Virus record (IMG/VR): IMGVR_UViG_3300008117_000246
Location: 1-42,959 of that record
From: a virus
DNA length: 42,959 nt
Reading direction: 5' to 3' (one strand)
The first letter of the stretch is position 1. Each line of letters begins with the position of its first letter. The position numbers were made by a program, and so were the translations under genes. A model generated the notes under the pieces. The model did not search any database, was not told the origin of the DNA, and saw only the letters and a list, made by a program, of their open reading frames with translations. Shown one piece after another: positions 36,883-42,959 of the stretch.

Positions 36883-37124
36883 AATAATCCGGCTTGATGT
36901 TTCCAATCTTCTTCCATATGATTTCTGGAAGCATTATATTTACCAAAATCACCCCACATTTCCAAAAGTTCCTCAAATGTGTTTTTTAATTGACCATACT
37001 TTTGCAAATTATGGGTTTTCCCCATTTGATACGCAATTTCCATGCAATCAATAACTTTTTCTCGGTCAAGAAAGGTTAGTTGTGGTATTTGTTCTTCAAA
37101 TATATTCAAAAATTGTTCTCTCAT
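36879..37124 (-). CDS. Small hypothetical protein
   Basis: 81 aa, helical (EQFLNIFEEQIPQLTFLDRE, VIDCMEIAYQMGKTHNLQKY). Overlaps the RNA-ligase end by 4 bp (ATGA). Unrecognised. Confidence 0.6.
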   Translation of the reverse strand: MREQFLNIFEEQIPQLTFLDREKVIDCMEIAYQMGKTHNLQKYGQLKNTFEELLEMWGDFGKYNASRNHMEEDWKHQAGLL

Positions 37125-38188
37125 GATTCATTATTTTTCATCCATAAAGGTTTAGTGTATTTGGGTTTTACCAGAGTCCAAAGATAGTCAGAATAATCCT
37201 TTTTGTCAAACATCCTGAATAATATTGGTTGCATCCATTTTTCTTGTGATAGAACCCATTCAGCATATTCTTTTCTGTTGGTTACAGGTTCTTTATCTCC
37301 GTATTTACCATACATATGATAGTCAAAAGTTTTACCAACCCTCTCCTCAACCCTATATTTGTGATATTTCAAATCCGAGATAGTGTCTTTTACCCATTTA
37401 TCAAACTCATCGGGAACCCTATCTAATAACTCGGTTATATCCTTACCATCTTTAAGGTATTCCCATATATCAACATTTGAAAAGTTGGTTAATATCCTGT
37501 GTAACCTAACATATTCTTCACCTTTAACTTTAACCCGGAAACCATTCTTGAATTTAACAACATAACCCTCTTTATCATTAGATATTAAGAACTTCAAAGT
37601 GGTATAATCGTTTATTCCGTCATATAATTTGGTCCTTACGAAGTTGTTGTTTTCAACATTATATATGTCTTCTTCAACCCAGTCTATGGTATTTACAACT
37701 GAAAGAAGAACCAGATTATCTTCCGGATACTCAACGACTATTCTATTTGATGGACCTATTAGTTCAAACACATAAACATATTTCTCATTAAGAAGATCAT
37801 AAGAATAAACTTTCTCAAATATCTTTTTTGCGAGATTTGCTTGATCTGATGAAAATGAACCCTTTGATGCGAATATCCATTCATCGTTATATCTGAACAA
37901 TATGATTAAAGAACCATCCATTTTATCATAAACCTTGAATGACTCTTGTGGTAAATCACCAGGAGTATGTTCTTCTATGTTGAAGAATTTATTGAATGAT
38001 TTTGCCACCACATTTCCGTCTGCGTCAAGTATTAACGCTCGGCATGACCTAGTTATATTGTCCCACAATCCTTTATATTGAGTCTCACGTGAGTAATTAT
38101 ATATGGATATGGGTAAGGTAGGGTGATTGGTTTTTTCTATCAAACCATCATTCACGTATTTCTCTAATATTTCAGGATTATATTTCAT
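37121..38188 (-). CDS. RNA ligase of the T4 Rnl1-like group
   Basis: 355 aa (T4 Rnl1 has 374). Nucleotidyltransferase motif I is KMDGSLI (Lys near residue 88 takes AMP); upstream are TRSCRALILDADGNVVAKSF and KFFNIEEH, downstream ASKGSFSSD (motif Ia/III region), YVFELIGPSNRIVVEYPEDN (IIIa) and EGYVVKFKNGFRVKVK (IV and V). It joins 5'-phosphate and 3'-OH RNA ends with ATP. In T4 it repairs tRNA cut by host anticodon nuclease. It sits in an overlapping operon with nucleotide and RNA end-processing genes. Confidence 0.92.
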   Translation of the reverse strand: MKYNPEILEKYVNDGLIEKTNHPTLPISIYNYSRETQYKGLWDNITRSCRALILDADGNVVAKSFNKFFNIEEHTPGDLPQESFKVYDKMDGSLIILFRYNDEWIFASKGSFSSDQANLAKKIFEKVYSYDLLNEKYVYVFELIGPSNRIVVEYPEDNLVLLSVVNTIDWVEEDIYNVENNNFVRTKLYDGINDYTTLKFLISNDKEGYVVKFKNGFRVKVKGEEYVRLHRILTNFSNVDIWEYLKDGKDITELLDRVPDEFDKWVKDTISDLKYHKYRVEERVGKTFDYHMYGKYGDKEPVTNRKEYAEWVLSQEKWMQPILFRMFDKKDYSDYLWTLVKPKYTKPLWMKNNES

Positions 38189-38412
38189 TAGTTAAAATTT
38201 ACATTATTTTCGTTTAAAAATTGGTATAATCTTTCTCTGCAATCATCATAAGCGTCATATGAGTCTTTGCTCATAGTATCAGGAGCATATTTGGTTTGAC
38301 TCCTTAACCACTGATCAAATTCCCATATTGCGTAATGTAGATCATTAGCACTTGCTGCTTTTTTAAAATCATCTTGATCCTCAGGTAAATTAAATTCTAG
38401 TATTGCTTTCAT
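38188..38412 (-). CDS. Small hypothetical protein
   Basis: 74 aa: MKAILEFNLPEDQDDFKKAA, LHYAIWEFDQWLRSQTKY, AYDDCRERLYQFL. A pattern seen in many phages (small 'LPED...F..A..' protein) with no known role. Overlaps both neighbours by 1-4 bp. Confidence 0.65.
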   Translation of the reverse strand: MKAILEFNLPEDQDDFKKAASANDLHYAIWEFDQWLRSQTKYAPDTMSKDSYDAYDDCRERLYQFLNENNVNFN

Positions 38413-39272
38413 TTTGGTCTTTGTTTTTTATTCCACGGAATACTTCCTAATTTTCTTCCCGGCTTATCAAATAAAACTGGTAAGATTTCTTTTGATGAAT
38501 TATAATATTTCCAATTGAACCCCCCAGAACTTTTAACTTTACCTCTCGCACAATTTTCAATCGCACCCCGGCTTATATTCAATTCTATTGATGCCGCAAA
38601 TATACATCGCCATTCTTTAATAAACTCACCATTTAATGAAAATTGTAAAATTTTTTTTGCATTTTCACTACAGATTATATTTGTTTTTTTTCCCTTATTC
38701 CAAGGAGTACCACCATTCTTTCTACCTGGTTTTTTATGGGTTATTGGTCTGATGATTTTATCTGATTTATGATATTTCCAATTGAACCCACCCGAACTCT
38801 TAGTTTCCCCTCTCGCACAATTTTCAATAGACGAAGCATTCAATTTACAAGATAATGCCGCATGTCTAACTGACTCGAATGTTTCTATATAATTTCCATA
38901 CATGTCGTATTGGGAAATTTCTTTTCTTTTCTTAGGGTTTTCTTTAACTCTGTTAAACACATCATACCTTAATCTTTCATATATCCTAGATGAAGTTGCG
39001 TGTCTTTTTTGATTACCAAACCCATTTATCATACACCACATAGCAAAATACATTTTATTCTCGTAAATAGTTTTACGATATATTTCAATCAATAGTCTAT
39101 GGCAAAGATAATGCTCTTTTGGTGTTAATAAAACTAAATTATCTTTTTCATTATTACCTCCAATACTTTTAGGGATGATATGATGATTTTCGAATAATGT
39201 TAATTTATTTTTTTTACGATTTTCTGATTTTGCGTTATTGATTATTGAATAATATAATTTTTCATAGTTCAT
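38409..39272 (-). CDS. HNH homing endonuclease with NUMOD repeats
   Basis: 287 aa. The HNH core is near the N-terminus: FENHHIIPKSIGGNN, KDNLVLLTPKEHYLCHRLL. Two DNA-binding modules of NUMOD type follow (SQYDMYGNYIETFESVRHAA with CARGETKSSGGFNWKYH, and QFSLNGEFIKEWRCIFAASI with CARGKVKSSGGFNWKYY), each ending in a PGRKxGxxPWNK segment. Free-standing mobile nuclease, with its own flanking gap at 39273-39352; inserted between a small gene and the cREC gene. Confidence 0.9.
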   Translation of the reverse strand: MNYEKLYYSIINNAKSENRKKNKLTLFENHHIIPKSIGGNNEKDNLVLLTPKEHYLCHRLLIEIYRKTIYENKMYFAMWCMINGFGNQKRHATSSRIYERLRYDVFNRVKENPKKRKEISQYDMYGNYIETFESVRHAALSCKLNASSIENCARGETKSSGGFNWKYHKSDKIIRPITHKKPGRKNGGTPWNKGKKTNIICSENAKKILQFSLNGEFIKEWRCIFAASIELNISRGAIENCARGKVKSSGGFNWKYYNSSKEILPVLFDKPGRKLGSIPWNKKQRPK

Positions 39273-39352
39273 GACATTTATTTTTCAAATAAATATCACC
39301 TAACATAAATTATTTTTAATTGAACCCTACAATAATTGTATAACCAATACAA

Positions 39353-39769
39353 TTAGTTTGATATTGTGAAGGGGACAATCCATCTCATATTGTTATTTTG
39401 GGGTAAACGATGAGTATGCATATAATTCCAAATTATCCCACAAATATTTCCAGCGCCTACTCCATTTGCTGAATGAACACGAATATCAACAACTGGGCTT
39501 CCATCTAACCACTGATCAACGAGCCATTTTGCACAATCATAACCGGTTTTTTCTGTTATGTTGTCATAATTGATGGTGTAGTTATGATAAGTATTTCCAT
39601 ACCATTCGGACATGGCGGAATAACCCAAATCATGGTCTAATGAAATTAGTTCGATATTATCTAATCCAATCTCTGTAACTTTACTTACAAACTCATCGTA
39701 ATTTCTAACCACCACCCAGTCTTTATCTACCGGAGTGCGGACATCATCAAGATATATTTTATATTTCAT
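39353..39769 (-). CDS. Cyclic-phosphate-processing receiver (cREC) domain protein
   Basis: 138 aa from the ATG at 39769. The pattern KIYLDDVRTPVDKDW, VVVRNYDEFVSKV, ISLDHDLG, TGYDCAKWLVD and IRVHSANGVGAGNI fits the receiver-like family predicted to process 2',3'-cyclic phosphates. The conserved acidic pair (LDD and LDHD) and HSAN are present. The family is linked by genome context to RNA repair; here it lies between two RNA ligase genes and near an end-healing kinase, which supports that role. Activity is predicted, not shown. Confidence 0.8.
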   Translation of the reverse strand: MKYKIYLDDVRTPVDKDWVVVRNYDEFVSKVTEIGLDNIELISLDHDLGYSAMSEWYGNTYHNYTINYDNITEKTGYDCAKWLVDQWLDGSPVVDIRVHSANGVGAGNICGIIWNYMHTHRLPQNNNMRWIVPFTISN

Positions 39770-39770
39770 T

Positions 39771-39968
39771 TTATATTTTTTTTCCAAGATAAATAATCAA
39801 AAAAAGTAATGACATCGTTGCTAAATATAAAAACAAAAACGCTTGAATATGACCGAATATTGTTTTATTCGGTTTAATTGCAAATTCAATAAGGAAAAGA
39901 ATTGGCATAATAACCATTTGTGCTCTTAAACCCTCGTTTCGATAAAATTGTTTTATTTCCTCTAACAT
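39771..39968 (-). CDS. Small membrane protein
   Basis: 65 aa with two hydrophobic spans (MVIMPILFLIEFAI, residues 18-31; IQAFLFLYLATMSLLFLIIY, 43-62). Ends one base before the start of the cREC gene. Unrecognised. Confidence 0.6.
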   Translation of the reverse strand: MLEEIKQFYRNEGLRAQMVIMPILFLIEFAIKPNKTIFGHIQAFLFLYLATMSLLFLIIYLGKKI

Positions 39969-39983
39969 ATTTTTAATTTATCA

Positions 39984-39991
39984 CAAAGATA
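39984..39991 (-). promoter_or_regulatory. Host-type promoter -7 element
   Basis: Minus strand TATCTTTG, matching TAnnTTTG, 15 bases before the ATG at 39968. Probably starts the 39968-to-33475 unit. The -33 position has TTTT rather than TTTG. Confidence 0.6.
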
Positions 39992-40013
39992 TGGTTTAAT
40001 TTTCATATAAAAA

Positions 40014-40045
40014 AAATCCCCAGGGTTAATTCTGAGGATTTTTTT
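40014..40045 (-). terminator. Intrinsic terminator
   Basis: On the minus strand AATCCTCAG / CTGGGGATT with one mismatch around AATTAACC, then eight T. Ends the 42959-to-40047 unit just before the host-type promoter at 39984. Confidence 0.75.
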
Positions 40046-40046
40046 G

Positions 40047-40259
40047 TTAATAAATTTCTCCACCACTTTCTTCCGATGGATCGCCCAACCTCTTATAAAT
40101 AAAATAAGCACCGATCGTTAGGATTGTAATTGCTGAAAAGACATACCCAACCATATTCAGGATGAATTCGGGACTGGTGATAAATCTGAAACAAAAATAT
40201 CCGATAAACAGGGATAATGTTACGAGAGAGACAATTTTGATTAATGATAAATTTGGCAT
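40047..40259 (-). CDS. Small membrane protein
   Basis: 70 aa, two hydrophobic spans (IVSLVTLSLFIGYFCFRF and MVGYVFSAITILTIGAYFIY) and an acidic tail (GDPSEESGGEIY). Unrecognised. Confidence 0.6.
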   Translation of the reverse strand: MPNLSLIKIVSLVTLSLFIGYFCFRFITSPEFILNMVGYVFSAITILTIGAYFIYKRLGDPSEESGGEIY

Positions 40260-40267
40260 AGGTTTAA

Positions 40268-41034
40268 TTATTTTTCGTTTAATAAAAATTTGTTTGAAAT
40301 AACTTTGAATGAAATGGTTCTATCATGGCTTCGGATGACGACACCTTCTCTATCAAATTCTGGATTGAGTTGTGATTTTCCATCAGCATATTTTAGCAAT
40401 TCATCAATTGTTGATGAGAACTTAAAATCCTGGCTTAATACTGGAACCATAGGTATTATCCGGAGTTTCTAATAATTCAAGATTTCGTGAGCAAACACCA
40501 AATTCGCCATTTCGGAAGTAAAATGTTGCGGATGAACCATCAAGTTTTTCTGTAACATAATACGTCTTATTTGGGTGGAATAGGTGTAATACACCAAATT
40601 CGTTAGCAAGATTTTGAACCCTTTCTTCGTCTGTTTTATGGAGAAAATGCGGGAATAAACCTTTTGCTTTACCTACCAAGGATGCTGGAATTGGTGGTTC
40701 ATATTTTTTGATACTCAAAACCTCGGTTACGTCCATACCAGGATACAAATCTCTACCTCCTGGTAATACAGATGTTGGTAATACCAATCCCTGTGAAACC
40801 CCCTTCTTCTCCGTTTGATAACTTTTTATAAGATGATTTACGCAAGAATTCAAATTCAGGTAAAATCGGTAAAAATGAGTCAATCTCGCAATAAATACAA
40901 AGATCGCCAATCTTGAACTCGCCCTTTTTTGTAACAACATTCCACCCATCAACGGAAACAACTTCAATAGCGTCAGCGTTTGGTATTGGTTGGATGTTGG
41001 TGATTTTTCTAATTGAAGCAAGTTTTCTTTCCAT
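40268..41034 (-). pseudogene. Broken RNA ligase of the DraRnl/Rnl5-like group
   Basis: Three frames hold consecutive parts of one enzyme. Part A (41034 to about 40770): N-terminal OB-like domain with RKLASIRKITNIQPIPNADA, DGWNVVTKKGEF, IGDLCIYCEIDSFLP. Part B (about 40800 to 40450): SQGLVLPTSVLPGGRD, FLHKTDEERVQNL, motif I EKLDGSS, CSRN, LETPDNTY. Part C (40450 to 40268): PVLSQDFKFSS, YADGKSQLN, motif IV REGVVIRS, motif V SFKVISNKFL. Compared with intact relatives, a short piece is missing at A/B and, by the usual spacing of motifs, a larger one (roughly 80-100 aa) at B/C, where the frames join at TPDNTY/VPVL. Looks like a decaying gene. Confidence 0.8.
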
Positions 41035-41237
41035 TATTTATCAATTCGCATGTTTGTGTTAGAAATTGGGCATCTAAAAACTGGATAATTTTTATCGAAT
41101 TCATCTTTTTGGATTACCTCAAAAAATCCGTCTTGAACTTTCACGGTTGGGACGTTTTTCCATACTTGGTCTAATTTACCATCTGATGTGTGGAGCGTCG
41201 CTTCTTTTAATGTTGTGTTAAATGTTAATAATTGCAT
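41034..41237 (-). CDS. Small hypothetical protein
   Basis: 67 aa, beta-rich (LTFNTTLKEATLHTSDGKLD, VPTVKVQDGFFEVIQ, PVFRCPISNTNMRI). Overlaps the start of the broken ligase by one base. Unrecognised. Confidence 0.6.
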   Translation of the reverse strand: MQLLTFNTTLKEATLHTSDGKLDQVWKNVPTVKVQDGFFEVIQKDEFDKNYPVFRCPISNTNMRIDK

Positions 41238-41247
41238 TGTTATTGTT

Positions 41248-41643
41248 TTATAAATTTATTTGAAAACGATTAATCATTTTATTTATTGTCTCATCCGAGA
41301 CATTATGAACGGAATTATTTCCATGTCTATTTTCTACTACTACGCTGAAAACTCTATATCCATATTTTTCGGCCAAGTCAAAATAAGGTTTCATTTCCCA
41401 TTCGGTTGTGAATGTATTTGAAACAGCAATTTTGGGATAAAGTTCATCGCTTTCCATATAAGTTTCCACAATTTTTTGGCACCATAAATGAGCATCCTTC
41501 AATTTTGTTGGGTCAAACTTATATTCATCCCCCGACATGAAATATTTGTCAGCTTCGCATACCAAAAAATCAGGGACAAGTTCTTTGGCAAACGTGCTTT
41601 TGCCAGAGCCAGGAATTCCACGAACAATATATAAGGTTTTCAT
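41248..41643 (-). CDS. P-loop kinase of the polynucleotide-kinase type
   Basis: 131 aa. Walker A GIPGSGKSTFAKEL (residues 9-22), then VCEADKYFM, the FDPTKLKDAHLWCQ helix, VSNTFTTEWEMKPYFDLAEK and DETINKMINRFQ with the lid Arg. It is the size of small phage and bacterial 5'-kinases related to NEDD4-binding-protein-2-like and T4 Pnkp kinase domains. In context it could phosphorylate 5'-OH RNA ends for the ligases. The substrate is inferred. Confidence 0.85.
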   Translation of the reverse strand: MKTLYIVRGIPGSGKSTFAKELVPDFLVCEADKYFMSGDEYKFDPTKLKDAHLWCQKIVETYMESDELYPKIAVSNTFTTEWEMKPYFDLAEKYGYRVFSVVVENRHGNNSVHNVSDETINKMINRFQINL

Positions 41644-41834
41644 ATTACAAAATAAATTGAATGTTCAGATAATAAACTTTTAATTTTCAAATCTGTTGTT
41701 ACGCCATTATCAGTGAATGAATATATAAATTTGCCGTATTGACCGAAAATCAATTTATGAGCGTCTTTCCACTCATTAAGTTTTTCTAATTGACCCGGTG
41801 TTAATTCCACCTCAAATTTAATCTTATTCTCCAT
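41640..41834 (-). CDS. Small hypothetical protein
   Basis: 64 aa (FEVELTPGQLEKLNEWKDAH, FGQYGKFIYSFTDNGVTTDL). Phage-style small protein. Overlaps the kinase start (ATGA) and the previous gene end. Function unknown. Confidence 0.6.
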   Translation of the reverse strand: MENKIKFEVELTPGQLEKLNEWKDAHKLIFGQYGKFIYSFTDNGVTTDLKIKSLLSEHSIYFVI

Positions 41835-42504
41835 ATGCTAATCTATTTAATATTGATTTTTGTTCTTCTGGCATCTTCCATGAGTATCTTTTTAAGATTT
41901 CACGATAAACTTTTTTCCATCCTTTTGAATCTTGGTTATTTAATACAAGTTTATTGCGGGACAAATATAGGTAAATTTCATGAACGGAATGAAAACCATG
42001 AAAACTTTCTTCACTTTTTTTGAACGCATCAATCGCGCTTACAACATCCTTTTTTATCAGAAAATCAAAACCATTTGCTTCCCATTCTGTGGCCAATTCA
42101 ATATTGTGCGAACCAACCAAACCACCCTCATGTTTTTTCATTTTATTTTGAATCTCAATAAGTTCTTTTGATACATCTTTATTACTTGCCAGCAACTGCG
42201 CTTCTTTTATTTTCAACGTTTGGAACTCCATATAAGATTCAACAATTGTATTTCTATATTCAATCCACCTAACTCTCAACCTATCAGTTGGCGTGACAGT
42301 CGCAAAATAATCGGCAAGTTTATATCTTTCCTCAATATTATTTGCTTTCAATATCACATCAACGTAATCGCTATACAATTTCATCTCGTTGATACCGGTT
42401 TCCCTTTCCCGGAAACCAGTATCAATAATGAGTGTAACCACAACAATAGCAACGCTGCTAATGAACCACTTAAATAATTCTATATATTGGTCGAACCTAT
42501 CCAT
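41824..42504 (-). CDS. Membrane-anchored helical protein
   Basis: 226 aa. One hydrophobic segment at residues 11-27 (FKWFISSVAIVVVTLIID) and then a helical soluble domain with tetratricopeptide-like spacing in the last third (LATEWEANGFDFLIKKDVVS, AIDAFKKSEESFHGFHSVHE). Unrecognised. Confidence 0.6.
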   Translation of the reverse strand: MDRFDQYIELFKWFISSVAIVVVTLIIDTGFRERETGINEMKLYSDYVDVILKANNIEERYKLADYFATVTPTDRLRVRWIEYRNTIVESYMEFQTLKIKEAQLLASNKDVSKELIEIQNKMKKHEGGLVGSHNIELATEWEANGFDFLIKKDVVSAIDAFKKSEESFHGFHSVHEIYLYLSRNKLVLNNQDSKGWKKVYREILKRYSWKMPEEQKSILNRLAYGE

Positions 42505-42505
42505 A

Positions 42506-42959
42506 TTACTTTGAATTTAATAATCTTTCAACATGATGGTCATCCGGCATCTCCGATAAGTTCTCCCGGTTTCTCAACAGGGGAATAACTTCCGTAAGAA
42601 GATTATAAGGACGAAACTGCGGATGACCATCCATTCCAACATCCATTCTTTTACCTTTACCGAACCTCATGTGTGTCGGCAAGTGGCAGTGCCCGTGTAA
42701 ATGGAAAACACCTTTATTCAACCCATCCCAAGAACTAATTGGGTAGTGCATAAGTTGAAACTTATAATGCTTGAACTCCAAGGTTTCATAGTGGGACACA
42801 CTCAAAAACAAATCCCGACAATTTTCACGATTATTCACCATATGATGATCATGATTGCCCAGTATCAAGTGAATATTCTTACAAATCAACCTATCATAGA
42901 AGTCTTTTATTCTATCAAATCCACCAAATGACCAATCCCCAAGGTGAATTAACACATCA
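42506..42959 (-). CDS. Metallophosphoesterase (5' end outside window)
   Basis: The frame is open to the window edge (preceding codon reads DV, as in DDVLIHLGD), so the first metal-binding block (D-x-H) lies beyond base 42959. Visible blocks: LIHLGDWSFGG, LILGNHDHH, LMHYPISSWDG and LHGHCHLP. Second calcineurin-like enzyme of the window, only distantly like the one at 26979. It begins the minus-strand run that holds the kinase and the broken ligase, so a phosphatase role on RNA ends is possible. Confidence 0.85.
   Translation of the reverse strand, partial: DVLIHLGDWSFGGFDRIKDFYDRLICKNIHLILGNHDHHMVNNRENCRDLFLSVSHYETLEFKHYKFQLMHYPISSWDGLNKGVFHLHGHCHLPTHMRFGKGKRMDVGMDGHPQFRPYNLLTEVIPLLRNRENLSEMPDDHHVERLLNSK

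Noticed and set aside
40422-41021. A single 199-aa protein in this frame
   Set aside because: Its first ~75 residues are out-of-frame shadow of the ligase N-terminal domain; only the part from about 40800 down is genuine ligase sequence.
1-42959. Integrated prophage or plasmid
   Set aside because: No integrase, attachment-site repeat, replication or partition gene was found in the window; this does not exclude them outside it.

Overview
The window reads as part of a large, AT-rich, T4-like (tailed, contractile-type) phage genome that infects a Bacteroidota host, probably a flavobacterium-like one. The phage signs are: dense small genes with few gaps, thymidylate synthase, RNA ligases and an end-healing kinase, free-standing HNH nucleases, a tail-fibre-like virion protein, and many tiny unknown genes. 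The host signs are: host-type promoters (TAnnTTTG), no Shine-Dalgarno signals, lipoprotein signals followed by acidic residues, and a TonB-dependent receptor gene. No integrase, terminase, capsid or replication gene is in the window, so the lineage is inferred.

Left part (1-4.2 kb): a tandem array of short genes that share a promoter-like box (ATATTTAT, four bases, ATG) and a 15-20 residue N-terminal tag ending in (I/L)-x-E. Behind the tag sit different bodies: 20-residue leucine-rich repeats, a 'WC-motif' domain and an ADP-ribosyltransferase-like domain. One member is frameshifted. Another has shrunk to a tag plus the tail of the transferase. At 3.7 kb there is a cytidylyltransferase-like gene.

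4.3-7.8 kb: a TonB-dependent receptor and a probably surface-exposed beta-helix lipoprotein in one coupled operon, which is unusual cargo for a phage. 8-32 kb: mixed-strand accessory and probable virion genes. These include a PurA/PurZ-family enzyme, a stand-alone Asp/Asn-tRNA-synthetase-like core, FkbM methyltransferase, cyclophilin, an IscA-type Fe-S carrier, exported proteins (lipoprotein, outer-membrane-like protein, DRGH nuclease), a tRNA-Phe-like gene, a structural protein, two paralogous nuclease-like proteins, a lysozyme-like protein, a zinc metallopeptidase and two metallophosphoesterases. Genes with the same (I/L)-x-E tag are scattered through this part, many with an ATATTTAT box.

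33-43 kb: an almost wholly minus-strand, tightly packed block with ThyA, methylglyoxal synthase, a T4 Rnl1-like RNA ligase, a cyclic-phosphate-processing receiver (cREC) protein, a broken second RNA ligase, a P-loop kinase and a metallophosphoesterase. It looks like a nucleotide-metabolism and RNA-repair block; the one clear promoter in it is host-type.

Working model (inference): the tagged proteins resemble T4 internal head proteins, which are packaged through a short N-terminal targeting peptide and trimmed by the prohead protease after (I/L)-x-E. The window would then encode a large, modular set of capsid cargo proteins delivered with the DNA, built from a portable promoter-plus-tag cassette, together with an RNA-repair block that counters host RNA cleavage.
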